The notes: generated from the letters alone by a model not told the origin. Positions 34,663 to 43,507 are shown, counted from the stretch's first letter. The stretch is 64,000 nucleotides of DNA from a bacterium (GCA_035308905.1 DATGFS010000022.1:1-64000), one strand, 5' to 3'. Numbers and translations: made by a program.

Positions 34663-34855
34663 CCAGCACCGGTAGATTCGTCGTGAGCACCCAGGCGTTA
34701 ATGTGGGCAACGACGCTGAGGAATAGGTTGAGCAACTCGGCGACAGCGACGAGGATGAAGGACGCCACGACTGCGGTCAGTAACGCGTACTCGACTGTCC
34801 CCTGGTTAGATCCGGGATGGCTCGAAGGCCGCGTAGCAGCCCGCGCGGAGCCCAC
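34652..34855 (-). CDS. Flp/Fap-type pilin-like small protein
   Basis: A 67-residue protein. SNQGTVEYALLTAVVASFILVAVAELLNLFLSVVAHINAWV has the Flp pilin signature G-x-V-E-Y-A-L followed by a single hydrophobic helix. Flp pilins are processed just before the hydrophobic stretch by a TadV-type peptidase and assemble into tight-adherence pili. GTG at 34855 is used as start; no strong Shine-Dalgarno. No tad genes are nearby, so it is an orphan here. Confidence 0.6.
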   Translation of the reverse strand: MGSARAATRPSSHPGSNQGTVEYALLTAVVASFILVAVAELLNLFLSVVAHINAWVLTTNLPVLASR

Positions 34856-35387
34856 ATTGGGACTGGGGTAATCGGAAAGCCACTCGTGGTACGTAACTTC
34901 TCTTGCTCGCGGACTCTAGCGGACCGTACCGGCGGCCGAAGTCGACGGTGCCGCGCGATGACGTCGAGATCACCGTACTCATCAAAAATCCCCCCTATTG
35001 AGCCGGGGAGACGGTGTCGTCGCCCCTCGGCAGCCCGGCTAACGTGCCAGCGACCCGCTGGCCAGTCCCGTGGCTTTGCGTCCCCAGGTTCCCCTGGGTT
35101 TGCCCTTGAACGAGGTGCCCGTATGTAATTGTCTCGCTATGATGGTAGGTCTCGTGAAACGGTGCCGCGTCAGGCGGACGTCTGATTCCGAGTCCGCAGA
35201 TCGTCTGATTCGCGTTACGCGGGCGTTCCGCCGTTCTTGATTGGATGCTCCACGTACCTTCTCACCAACCTACGGTTGGGAGGGATGCAGGCGTCAAAAC
35301 GGAAATCTCCGTCAAAATTGAGAGTCCCCGTAAACCATAAATCTTCAGGAACGGGCCCTTCTTGGGGGCGGGCGGGAGGAAACCCGG
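34856..35387. other. About 530 bases without a supported gene
   Basis: Only short frames, one of which (minus, 35215-35499) has fair composition but overlaps the start of the next gene antisense and lacks a ribosome-binding site. A small hairpin CAACC-TAC-GGTTG lies at about 35269-35281. I see nothing else. Confidence 0.35.
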
Positions 35388-36395
35388 TTGAATCAGGTAC
35401 ACGCTGAAACCCAGGCGAAAGACCTAAGCGGAAATTCCAGTTTGTCGGTCGCGAGAGCACGTGGAATCGTTCGGGTAGCCCCTGCGGCGATCGGTACAAT
35501 CGTGGTCACCTTGCTGGCAATGATCCCCTTCCCTGGGGGGAGCCACGCCCGTGAACTTTACCTCATCGATGTCCACAGCCAAATCGATCGCCAGACTCAG
35601 CCGGATACCGTCACGAAGTTGCTCGAACAGAGCGGAGTCCGGGAAACCATTCTCTCTTCAACGGGCAACGCATCGCAGGATAACGTACTTAGGCTTGCAC
35701 AGCGCAATCCCACCAAGATCATCGCCGCTGTTCGCACGAAGGACTACAAAGGCCCAGCTGTCGAGAGCCAGGTGCGATCCGGCAAGTACGGCGCGATGGC
35801 GGAAGTACTCGTGTATCACGTCGCCAAAGAGATGAGCAACGGACGGCAGATGCGGGCGGTAGACCTCGAACCAGACGACCCGAGCGTTCTCTTTGCCCTC
35901 GATCTCGCCATCCGCAATCACTGGCCATTCATTATCCATATCGAGTTCGCGGCGGCGCCTCCGGCACAGCGCACCGCGCTGATGAACAAACTCGAAGCAC
36001 TCATGACGAAGTACCCTGACGAACCCTTTGCCCTAATCCACATGGGCCAACTTAATGCATCGGAGGTCGGGCGCCTGATTGCCGCCCATCCGAACGTGTA
36101 TTTTATCGCGTCCACTTCCAACCCGATCACGGCCCACCGGGGTGGACAGCCGTGGACCAACATGTTCGCAGGCCGACATTTGGCGCCGGAATGGAAGGCG
36201 CTGCTCGTGGACCACCCCGATCGCTTCCTGCTGGGCTTCGACAACGTTGTCGCGAACAACTGGGGACCAGAGTACCTGGATCAGATCGCGCTCTGGCGCG
36301 GTGCCCTCGCCGACCTACCGGACGATGCCGCCGACGCGTTTGCCCATGGTAACGCCGAGCGGCTTTGGCATCTTCCGAGGCGGACGGCACCATGA
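35388..36395 (+). CDS. Membrane-anchored or exported amidohydrolase-2-like protein
   Basis: A 335-residue protein starting at TTG with GGAGG upstream. A hydrophobic segment (GTIVVTLLAMIPFPGGSHA, about residues 36-55) precedes a TIM-barrel metal-dependent hydrolase: LIDVHSQID in place of D-x-H-x-H, FIIHIEF, FALIHMGQLNASEVGRLIAAHPNVYF and FLLGFDNV are PF04909-type strand ends. Only one of the first two metal histidines is in place, so metal binding may differ. The stop overlaps the NHL gene (ATGA). Substrate unknown. Confidence 0.7.
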   Translation: MNQVHAETQAKDLSGNSSLSVARARGIVRVAPAAIGTIVVTLLAMIPFPGGSHARELYLIDVHSQIDRQTQPDTVTKLLEQSGVRETILSSTGNASQDNVLRLAQRNPTKIIAAVRTKDYKGPAVESQVRSGKYGAMAEVLVYHVAKEMSNGRQMRAVDLEPDDPSVLFALDLAIRNHWPFIIHIEFAAAPPAQRTALMNKLEALMTKYPDEPFALIHMGQLNASEVGRLIAAHPNVYFIASTSNPITAHRGGQPWTNMFAGRHLAPEWKALLVDHPDRFLLGFDNVVANNWGPEYLDQIALWRGALADLPDDAADAFAHGNAERLWHLPRRTAP

Positions 36396-37405
36396 AATTC
36401 GAGGTGCCGCTATTGGCTGTTAAGGGCGAGTCTTCGGGTCGTGTCGGGTGGTTCGCCCGGGTGGCGAAGGCGGCTATTGCGGTCATGGCAATGCTGTGGG
36501 CGGCTGCCGCTCCTACCACCCTCGGCGCGCCCGCACCCGCGTCGACGTTCGCGTCTGGTGACTACGTCTTGTCCCAGGAGAGTCCACAGGCCCGACAGCA
36601 GGAACAGAGTCGCTCGGCGGGATCATTCATTTTTCACCTGACACGAACCGGCCAAATCGACGTTATGTCCAAGCCGCCTCAGATCACTGCCCCCCGAGGG
36701 ATCCGCGCGCTCGGAGGGGACCGGTTCGTGTTTGCGGATGCGCTCGGCGGCGCCATACGAATCGTGACGGCGTGGGGTGCGATTACGACACTTCATTCCG
36801 GCGCACCATTGACTGAGCCTAAGGACGTAGCGGCTGATCGAGGCGGCGGATACGTGATCGCCGATTTCGACACGTTCAAGGCCAACGCACATGGATCCAT
36901 CTTCAAGTTGACAGATGCTGGCAAGATCACGACGGTCGCGAGCGGTCCACCGTTGCGGTGGCCCCACGGGATCGATGTGGACGCCGAGGGCAACTACATC
37001 GTCGCCGACCACTCGGGATCTGTGTTTCGCGTCTCTCCGCAGGGCAAAGTGACGACAGTGGCGACCGGCGCTCCGCTCGTCGCTCCGACGGACGTGAAGG
37101 TCGACAAGGACGGCAACTACATTGTGACGGAAATCGGCATTGTCTTGGATGAGAACGGCCGCATGGACCTGGAGAAATCCAGGCACCCGGGCACGCTATT
37201 CAAGATTACCTCCGACGGCCAAGTCTCGACGATCGCGCGGCGGCCGATGGCGCGGTTTCGGGCGGTGGCGCTGCACCCGGACGGCGGATACGTCGTAGTC
37301 GATTTCAACAGCGCACTTTACCGCATCATGGCTGATGGGAACATCACGGTGCTCTTTCAAGGGCCGCCGCTGCATCAACCGTCGGGCATCGCCATCGTGC
37401 CCTGA
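36392..37405 (+). CDS. Exported NHL/SMP-30-like beta-propeller protein
   Basis: A 337-residue protein with a signal-type helix (VAKAAIAVMAMLWAAAAPTTLGAPA). About six repeats follow, each with a D-x-x-G-N/G-Y-I/V-V turn: RGGGYVIADFDT, AEGNYIVADHSG, KDGNYIVTEIG, PDGGYVVVDFNS. This is the NHL/lactonase-like propeller pattern. ATG overlaps the amidohydrolase stop (ATGA), so the two proteins are probably made together and act outside the cytoplasmic membrane, perhaps on one substrate. Confidence 0.8.
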   Translation: MKFEVPLLAVKGESSGRVGWFARVAKAAIAVMAMLWAAAAPTTLGAPAPASTFASGDYVLSQESPQARQQEQSRSAGSFIFHLTRTGQIDVMSKPPQITAPRGIRALGGDRFVFADALGGAIRIVTAWGAITTLHSGAPLTEPKDVAADRGGGYVIADFDTFKANAHGSIFKLTDAGKITTVASGPPLRWPHGIDVDAEGNYIVADHSGSVFRVSPQGKVTTVATGAPLVAPTDVKVDKDGNYIVTEIGIVLDENGRMDLEKSRHPGTLFKITSDGQVSTIARRPMARFRAVALHPDGGYVVVDFNSALYRIMADGNITVLFQGPPLHQPSGIAIVP

Positions 37406-37672
37406 CGGGAGGCGGAACGAGGTTTTGTAAACGGCATCGTTGTCGGTCATGCTGCAGGAGGCGTTTACCGAACATCCGGAACGCAATGACGACGGCATCA
37501 ACGCCGCGCGCCTAGCCAGCCACGCTCTCCGCTAGTCGCGGGATGCTCGTGCCTGCCCCTGACTTTGGTGACTCCACCCTTGGAGACAAGGGCGCCCTGT
37601 GGGCAGGAGGGATGACGCATCTTTGTGAACCCCCCGAGAAACCGTGCTGACGCGTCGCGGGGGGTGGGTTAG

Positions 37673-39313
37673 GTGACACGACTGGGGAGAGGAATCGCGG
37701 CCTTATCGCTGGTCTGGATGCTCGCGGTCGCTTGCATCGGGACGACCGCCGCATGGAGCGCGAGTAAGCCGTCTGCGAACGAAATCTACGAAATGGCGAA
37801 ACTCGCCTCCGTCATGGTTCTGAATACGATCAACGTCCAAGTAGCCGTGCCACATGGTCAGATTTCTTCCGCAAAGTCCCAACTGCTCGTGCAGCAGGTG
37901 CGTCAGATGATGCAGGCGGGCCAGATCGCCCAAACTCAGGAGGCGGCCAAGGCAGCAGTGGTCCGGCTGTTGCTGAATGATCCGCTGGCCTACGTTGAAC
38001 CGAGCGACCGGTTTGTCCGCAAGCGGGTGCAGATGCAGGTAATGGGGTCGGGGTTCTTTGTGACGCCGGACGGCTACATCGTCACCAATGCCCACGTCGT
38101 CACACCATCATCGGACGACCTCAAACAGGCTGTCACTCAGACGGCGACGCAGTTCGTTGCGCAGTTCCTTGCAGAAGACACGCAGAGTTTGACTCAACTC
38201 CTCGGCTACCAGTTGTCCACCCAAACCATGAAAGACTTGCAGAACGCCGACACCCAGTACGTTCTGAAATATATGCGCATCGAAAACGTCGGCACAGCGG
38301 TCGCTGTAGAAATGGGGGCGGCGGTGCCGGGCGTTGTCGTCGGCCAGCGCGGCGCCGCGGCGGAGGTTGCCGCCAAGGGCGCGGTCACGCCGGGCAAGGA
38401 CGTCGCAATTCTGAAGATCGAGGGGCGGCAATACCTACCCACGCTCCCGATGGGGGACGAGACACAACTCAACGTGTCTGATCCACTGCTCGTGATCGGA
38501 TACCCTGGGGATGCCACGTTCCTCCCAATTCTCTCGAGTGCCAGCCAGGTGGAACCCACGCTGACCGCGGGCATCCTGAGCCGTCGAGCGGAAATGAGCG
38601 GCGGGTGGACCGCGCTGCAGACGGATGCGACGGTCCACCATGGCAACAGCGGAGGCCCGGTACTCAATACCCAGGGTCAGGTTGTCGGTATCGCGACGTT
38701 TGGCGCGAGCGACGCAGCGGGGACAAACTTCATTGTCCCGACGACCATCATCAAGGAATTTCTGAAGCGCGCCGGTGCGGACCCGCGGTCGAGTAAGACC
38801 TCCGAACTCTATGCGCAGGCGTTGGGGGATTACGGTCAAAGCCATTACCGGGCCGCCTTCGCGATCTTCCAGCAGGTCGACGCGTTGTTTCCAGGCAATC
38901 CGTTCGTCAAGCAGTTCATGTCCAGTTCGCAGGCGGCGATCCTCGCTGGCAAGGACCGGCCCGCAACGAGCGTGGTCGCCACCCTTGCCAAGTGGATTGG
39001 TGTTTTGGTTCTAGTGGCCGCGGTCATGGGTCTTGCGCTGCGCCGCGGTCAGACGCTTCCGGGGGCGCGGATTTTGAGCGTCCGCGGTGTGCATCCGAGA
39101 GCCGCAGCCGCCCCGGCTGCACAATCGGGTATTGTTCCGCCGACTGCCACCGCTTTGTGCTCCCAATGCGGCGCCGTCCTGACGCCCGGCCAGAAGTTCT
39201 GTGGCTCATGTGGAGCGGCGGCTGCACCCGCCCGCGCGGTGTGCTCGCAGTGCGGCGCCGAAGCGGCACCAGGTCAGAAGTTCTGCGGGGCCTGCGGAGC
39301 GCCAATCGCGTAG
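37673..39313 (+). CDS. Trypsin-like serine protease with TM helix and C-terminal zinc ribbons
   Basis: A 546-residue protein. N-terminal signal-type helix (GIAALSLVWMLAVACIGTTAAW), then a DegP-like protease: YIVTNAHVV (His), KDVAILKIEG (Asp) and HHGNSGGPVLN (Ser). A helical insertion of about 90 residues (LKQAVTQTATQFVAQFL...) separates the first two blocks. A short helical tail, a membrane helix (WIGVLVLVAAVMGLALRR, about 441-460) and two zinc ribbons follow (CSQCG ... FCGSCG and CSQCG ... FCGACG). Predicted topology: protease outside, ribbons inside. GTG start after a G-rich stretch. Mixed architecture, not a standard HtrA; no PDZ is visible. Confidence 0.85.
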   Translation: MTRLGRGIAALSLVWMLAVACIGTTAAWSASKPSANEIYEMAKLASVMVLNTINVQVAVPHGQISSAKSQLLVQQVRQMMQAGQIAQTQEAAKAAVVRLLLNDPLAYVEPSDRFVRKRVQMQVMGSGFFVTPDGYIVTNAHVVTPSSDDLKQAVTQTATQFVAQFLAEDTQSLTQLLGYQLSTQTMKDLQNADTQYVLKYMRIENVGTAVAVEMGAAVPGVVVGQRGAAAEVAAKGAVTPGKDVAILKIEGRQYLPTLPMGDETQLNVSDPLLVIGYPGDATFLPILSSASQVEPTLTAGILSRRAEMSGGWTALQTDATVHHGNSGGPVLNTQGQVVGIATFGASDAAGTNFIVPTTIIKEFLKRAGADPRSSKTSELYAQALGDYGQSHYRAAFAIFQQVDALFPGNPFVKQFMSSSQAAILAGKDRPATSVVATLAKWIGVLVLVAAVMGLALRRGQTLPGARILSVRGVHPRAAAAPAAQSGIVPPTATALCSQCGAVLTPGQKFCGSCGAAAAPARAVCSQCGAEAAPGQKFCGACGAPIA

Positions 39314-39332
39314 CGGGGAAACCGCCATACGC

Positions 39333-39542
39333 GGCTCCAGCACTCTGATCCTCGGCCAGTACAATCGCGAGGGGAACCTCGCGTACGCGGGTTTCTGCGC
39401 CAACGGCCTGACGGAAACGGCGCGCGCGGTCCTCCTGGAAGAACTCCGGGTCACGCCACCACCGGCGATCAAGATGATATCGGACCCGTTCGATAAACGG
39501 AATCGAGCCGACTACTTTGACGAGGTGGCTTTGCGAGAATGA
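39333..39542 (+). pseudogene. ATP-dependent DNA ligase C-terminal remnant
   Basis: The frame ending at 39542 reads SSTLILGQYNREGNLAYAG then FCANGLTETARAVLLEELR, as in the OB-fold end of ATP-dependent (LigC/LigD-like) DNA ligases. Only about 70 codons remain, with no start of their own; upstream is the zinc-ribbon gene in another frame. It is a gene fragment left by a deletion or insertion. Confidence 0.5.
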
Positions 39543-39638
39543 GATGTGGGTGGGATCGGTAAATTACGGCTTGGACCCGATGGTTCGCCAATTCGCTCCA
39601 CCCTTATCATGTTGGTGGGCAGTTCCCTGGAGGCGCTT

Positions 39639-40538
39639 ATGACGCAGCAGGCGGTTTCAATGGCGGGCATCTTCCCCCCGATTCCGACGCCGTTCGACAC
39701 GGCAGGCGAGGTAAATCTCGAGGCGCTGGCGTCCAACTTCCGGAAATGGAACACGTTTCCGCTGGCCGGGTACGCGGTGTTGGGAACGAACGGCGAGATG
39801 CCGTATCTCAGCGACGCGGAGAAGTTGACCTACTTCGAGGCTGCACGGAAGCTCATCCCGCCGGGGAAGCTGTTCATGGCGGGCTGCGGGTGCGAGTCGA
39901 CGCACAGCACGATCGCTCTGGTCAAGAAGGCCGCCGCCCTCGGCGCCGACATCGCCCTACTGATCAGCCCGAGCTACTACAAATCCAAGATGGACAACGC
40001 GGCCCTCACCGACTACTACCGCCGAGTGGCTGACGCATCGTCGATACCGGTGAGCATCTACAACATGCCCGCCAACACGATGGTGGATATGTCGGCGGAC
40101 CTGATCGTCACGCTGTCCGCGCACCCCAACATCGCAGGGGTGAAGGACAGCGGCGGGAACCTGGCCAAGCTGGGGGAGATCATCAGAAACAGCCGGCCTG
40201 GGTTCCAGGTGCTGGCCGGCTCCGCGGGCTTCCTCTATCCCGCGTTGTGTCTCGGGGCTGTGGGCGGCGTCTTGGCGCTGGCCAACATCGCGCCCCAGCA
40301 GTGTTGTGATCTGCTGAACCTCGCCACGCAGGGAAAGCACATCGACGCTAAGGAGCTCCAACTTCGCTTGATCTCGCCGAACACGGCGGTGACCGCCCGT
40401 TTCGGCGTGCCCGGGCTAAAGGCGGCGATGGAGATGGTGGGCTTGTTCGGAGGCAACCCACGCAGCCCGCTCCAGCCGCTCTCGGCTGAGCAGCGGGAGA
40501 TCCTCCGGCGTATCCTCACGGAGGCGGAGATCCTCTAG
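39639..40538 (+). CDS. Dihydrodipicolinate synthase / N-acetylneuraminate lyase family aldolase
   Basis: A 299-residue class I aldolase-type TIM barrel: GIFPPIPTPFD at the start, GTNGEMPYLS (usually GTTGE), IYNMPANTMVDM with the catalytic Tyr, and IAGVKDSGGNLAKLGEII with the Schiff-base Lys. TGGAGG lies five bases before the ATG at 39639; the frame extends upstream to 39546 but without such a site. The family covers DapA, NanA, and 4-hydroxy-2-oxoglutarate or keto-deoxy-sugar aldolases; the substrate cannot be chosen by sequence alone. Confidence 0.88.
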   Translation: MTQQAVSMAGIFPPIPTPFDTAGEVNLEALASNFRKWNTFPLAGYAVLGTNGEMPYLSDAEKLTYFEAARKLIPPGKLFMAGCGCESTHSTIALVKKAAALGADIALLISPSYYKSKMDNAALTDYYRRVADASSIPVSIYNMPANTMVDMSADLIVTLSAHPNIAGVKDSGGNLAKLGEIIRNSRPGFQVLAGSAGFLYPALCLGAVGGVLALANIAPQQCCDLLNLATQGKHIDAKELQLRLISPNTAVTARFGVPGLKAAMEMVGLFGGNPRSPLQPLSAEQREILRRILTEAEIL

Positions 40539-40559
40539 GCTGTCCTGTTGGGCTGGCTT

Positions 40560-40895
40560 CTATATGTATCTGTGTTCGCTAAGTGTCCGTCCGATCTCAG
40601 AGTCGCGGGCGGCACGAACCGCCCCAATGCCCTCGTCGATGGCATCGCGGGCCAGTTTCATCAATTGCTGCGCCTCTAAGTCGGACTCCGCCACGCCCTT
40701 GACCGACATCAGATTCGCGACAGCGAACCCCACAAACAACGCGCTATAGCGAACCGCATCCGGAACGGACGTGCCCCGTTCCTGAAAGAACCGCATGAGA
40801 TCCCGGATGGCTTGCTCCCGCAGCGGAAGAGCCTCCGCTGTTGTTTGAACCTCACTGTCCGGGTTAACCGGCTCCTTCTTGGCGAACCACGCCAT
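40560..40895 (-). CDS. Small helical protein, function unknown
   Basis: A 111-residue soluble protein: MAWFAKKEPVNPDSEVQTTAEALPLREQAIRDLMRFFQERGTSVPDAVRYSALFVGFAVANLMSVKGVAESDLEAQQLMKLARDAIDEG. ATG at 40895 follows AAAGGGTG; in-frame ATG 40922 is also possible. It is predicted mostly alpha-helical. No family recognised. Convergent with the aldolase gene. Confidence 0.6.
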   Translation of the reverse strand: MAWFAKKEPVNPDSEVQTTAEALPLREQAIRDLMRFFQERGTSVPDAVRYSALFVGFAVANLMSVKGVAESDLEAQQLMKLARDAIDEGIGAVRAARDSEIGRTLSEHRYI

Positions 40896-41167
40896 GGCAG
40901 CACCCTTTGATTGAGAAGTCATGAACGCGCTGCCGTGATGTTGGCGGATCCGCGGCGAACTCCTTGAACCGCGGAGGCTCCGCGTAATTCTGTGCAATTT
41001 TTGCCGGATTTTCCTACACCTTCAATCCGCGACAACGCAATATGTGGAGGATATCGTTTGGTCCCTTGGAACATCTACGTCGATTCGATCTGATGCTCTT
41101 ATCCGAGGCATGCTCGCCGGGCGGTCAAATGGTTGAGCCACGGGATCCCGGACATCAAGAAGACGCG

Positions 41168-41791
41168 ATGCTCAAGCTCATGGTCGAGTTTCGCCAGATA
41201 TGGCTCGCCGGTGAAGCATTGAGGGCGGGCCCGTCGGCTCCACCTCCACCCACACCAACGAAACGGATCAGGTTACGGGCCCTCATCCCGCTGCTGCTTG
41301 CCGCCATAACGTCCGCCTATCTCATCGCTCAACTGTTGGAACCCTCAAGCCGCATGTCGCTTCATGTCCCGTGGGGGCCGCGCGGACAGGCTGCGGCCCA
41401 TCCGGCTGCCGGTGGAACCCCTCCCCCCGCCTCACTCCTTCCCGCTGCAGGCCGGGAGGCGGCCCGATCTACGCCACCACTGTCCACCGTATCGCAGGAC
41501 GGACCCCCGCCGGCCGCGGGCGTCGATTCAGCCGCACTGGGGATCTCCGCGCCTCGCCCCGAGCAATCCCCCGGCTACCACGTTCAAGCCGGCGCGTTTA
41601 ACGTCCGCGAATATGCCGAAGATCTCATGCATCAGCTGCGTTCTCACGACTATCCCGCGACTCTGGTTGATGCCCGGACAGGACCACCGCATCGGGTGTG
41701 GATCAAGGGTACCTTCGACCGGTCGGACGCAGAGCAGCTCGCGAACCGGCTCCGAAGAGATGGTTTTGAGGCGATTCTCCTCCCTCAATAA
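41168..41791 (+). CDS. SPOR-domain membrane protein
   Basis: About 207 residues from ATG 41168. A basic stretch and a membrane helix (LRALIPLLLAAITSAYLIAQLLE, about residues 40-62) lead to a proline-rich linker and a C-terminal SPOR domain: GYHVQAGAFNVREYAEDLMHQLRSHDYPATLVDARTGPPHRVWIKGTFDRSDAEQLANRLRRDGFEAILL. SPOR domains bind denuded peptidoglycan, so it is likely a cell-wall or division-linked protein. In-frame starts at 41129 and 41042 exist and no strong ribosome-binding site decides. Confidence 0.75.
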   Translation: MLKLMVEFRQIWLAGEALRAGPSAPPPPTPTKRIRLRALIPLLLAAITSAYLIAQLLEPSSRMSLHVPWGPRGQAAAHPAAGGTPPPASLLPAAGREAARSTPPLSTVSQDGPPPAAGVDSAALGISAPRPEQSPGYHVQAGAFNVREYAEDLMHQLRSHDYPATLVDARTGPPHRVWIKGTFDRSDAEQLANRLRRDGFEAILLPQ

Positions 41792-41809
41792 CTCCGGAAC
41801 GAGACGGGG

Positions 41810-43069
41810 TCATGGAACTGCGCGTGCTACGCCACTCTCCTCCGCCGCGCGCACTCCCCGGAACTTGACCAGCAGTAAGATGTCGTATACCGCCTTCAGT
41901 GCCCCGCCGATGATCAGCGGCCACCCAAACGTCGAGAGGGTCAGCAGGTACCCGGCGAGGATCGGGCTCGCGGCGCTGGCGAGGCTGCGGGGAACGGCCG
42001 TGATGCTCGCCGCGGCGGGCCGCTCCCCGGGTGTGACCACCGCCATGACATAAGAGGTCCGGGTGGGCACATCCATCTGCGACAGCGCGTTCCGAGCCAG
42101 CAGCAGGCCGATCGCGGTGGCGAGGTTCGGCGCAAACGGGACCAGGATCAAGAAGATGTTGGACGGCAGGTGGGTGAACACCATCGTGTTGATCAGGCCG
42201 ATCCGCTCGGACACCGGCACGGCCACAAGAAAGGACACGGCGGCGCACACGCTGCTCCAGAAGAGGATCGACGAGGCCGTCGCGACCGAGAGATGAAACG
42301 CCTGGAAGAGCCAGAGCGCGAGCAGCGATTGGACGAAGAATCCGCCCCCGAACGCATCGATGCTGAACAGCGCCGCGAGACTGTAGACGATGTGTTTTGA
42401 TTGTCCCAGCGCGGACCGAGCGGCCGCGGCCACGGGCGGGGCTTCGACGGCCGCCGACAACGGGCGATAAAGCAGGAGCGCCGCCAGACCGAGCGCGCCA
42501 TAGACCCAGAACGTCGACTGTACCGCGGCGAGCGGGCTGACGCCGAAATGTGCCGCCGCGAAGTCGGGGAGCGACGCGGCCAGCGTCCCGATCCCCGCCA
42601 TGAGCGTCCCGGCCAGACTGTAGCGGGCAAACAGCGCGGTACGCCGCCTCGGGTCGACCGTCTCGGCCAGCACGGTGTGTTCGAGCGGCAGGAAAACGCT
42701 CACATCGCCGGCCGACGGGTTCAGGGTGCCGATAAATGCGATGACAAGGATCAGCCAGTATTGGTGCGTCAGCGCAAAGCCCGCACCCGTCGCCGCCATC
42801 AACAGGCAGGCGGCATACAGCATCCGTCGTCGGGAATACCGGTGCGCGATCAGCCCCAACGCGAGGGTAAGCAAAGCCGACCCCAGCAGCGTGCTGGTGA
42901 TGATGGCACCGATGGCCAGCGGGGTGAAGCCGAGCCGCAGGAGGTAGATCGGCAGCAGCAAGGAGACAAACCCGTCCGCGAAGGCCCGCACGCTCCGGCC
43001 GGCGAGCACCCGCAGGGCATCCGTTGAGAACCCCCGCGGCAGCGGCCGCCACCACTCCTCTCCTGTCAC
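41810..43069 (-). CDS. MFS transporter, last gene of the chr operon
   Basis: A 419-residue 12-TM major facilitator: RAFADGFVSLLLPIYLLRLGFTPLAIGAIITSTLLGSALLTLALGLIAHRYSRRRMLYAAC is helix 1 through the first MFS loop; a second loop reads FLVAVPVSERIGLINTMVF. The GTG at 43069 overlaps the stop of the phosphatase-like gene (GTGA), the style of this genome; ATG 43096 is an alternative. Its place at the end of the chromate operon suggests efflux of an oxyanion-related or stress-related compound, but the substrate is unknown. Confidence 0.82.
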   Translation of the reverse strand: MTGEEWWRPLPRGFSTDALRVLAGRSVRAFADGFVSLLLPIYLLRLGFTPLAIGAIITSTLLGSALLTLALGLIAHRYSRRRMLYAACLLMAATGAGFALTHQYWLILVIAFIGTLNPSAGDVSVFLPLEHTVLAETVDPRRRTALFARYSLAGTLMAGIGTLAASLPDFAAAHFGVSPLAAVQSTFWVYGALGLAALLLYRPLSAAVEAPPVAAAARSALGQSKHIVYSLAALFSIDAFGGGFFVQSLLALWLFQAFHLSVATASSILFWSSVCAAVSFLVAVPVSERIGLINTMVFTHLPSNIFLILVPFAPNLATAIGLLLARNALSQMDVPTRTSYVMAVVTPGERPAAASITAVPRSLASAASPILAGYLLTLSTFGWPLIIGGALKAVYDILLLVKFRGVRAAEESGVARAVP

Positions 43070-43491
43070 TGTCGCGATGCCGGCCGCCCCTCGCATTCGT
43101 ATCCGTCCAGCAACCTATGCACGCGTGCGACGATGGCGTCGCGGGCCGCCGCGAACCCCTCGCTGACCAACGGCACGTCATCCCAGCGCTCGACCTCAAG
43201 ACTCGAAGACGCAATCTCCCCGACGTCGCATCCGAACGACACCACCCGCCATGCGGCCGTCAATTCCTCGGGCGTTACCCGTCGAGGACGATAGCGTCTG
43301 ACATCAAGGCCGTCGGACAGAAGCCCCTCGCAGACGTGAGGCGGCACTTCGGACTCCGGTTCGATCCCGGCCGCGGCCGCGCGCAGTTGTAAGCCACGCT
43401 TCGTGGAGAGACGATTCAGATAGGTCGCGGCGATCACGCTCTTGGCCGCGCCGTGCAGGCACACGAAGACGATCGATCGGGCAGACGCCAT
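43066..43491 (-). CDS. Low-molecular-weight phosphatase-like protein (variant P-loop)
   Basis: A 141-residue protein with the LMW-PTP/arsenate-reductase fold: SIVFVCLHGAAKSVIAATYLNRL at the N terminus, where the catalytic C-x5-R-S loop reads CLHGAAKS, with Lys in place of Arg. A later YRPRRVTPEEL and SFGCDVGEIASSSLEVERWDDVPLVSEG keep the fold's second half, including an aspartate region near WDDVP. It lies between ChrA and the MFS gene in one operon. Whether it acts as a phosphatase, reductase or binding protein is open. Confidence 0.75.
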   Translation of the reverse strand: MASARSIVFVCLHGAAKSVIAATYLNRLSTKRGLQLRAAAAGIEPESEVPPHVCEGLLSDGLDVRRYRPRRVTPEELTAAWRVVSFGCDVGEIASSSLEVERWDDVPLVSEGFAAARDAIVARVHRLLDGYECEGRPASRQ

Positions 43492-43507
43492 CTTGCTCAG
43501 CTCCTCC

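Noticed and set aside
35215-35499. 94-codon minus frame ahead of the amidohydrolase
   Set aside because: Antisense to the well-supported TTG start of the next gene and lacking a ribosome-binding site.
22009-41810. Direct repeat of the tRNA-Gly 3' end as right att site
   Set aside because: I scanned for the T-loop and acceptor sequence and found no second copy, so the island's right end is left open.
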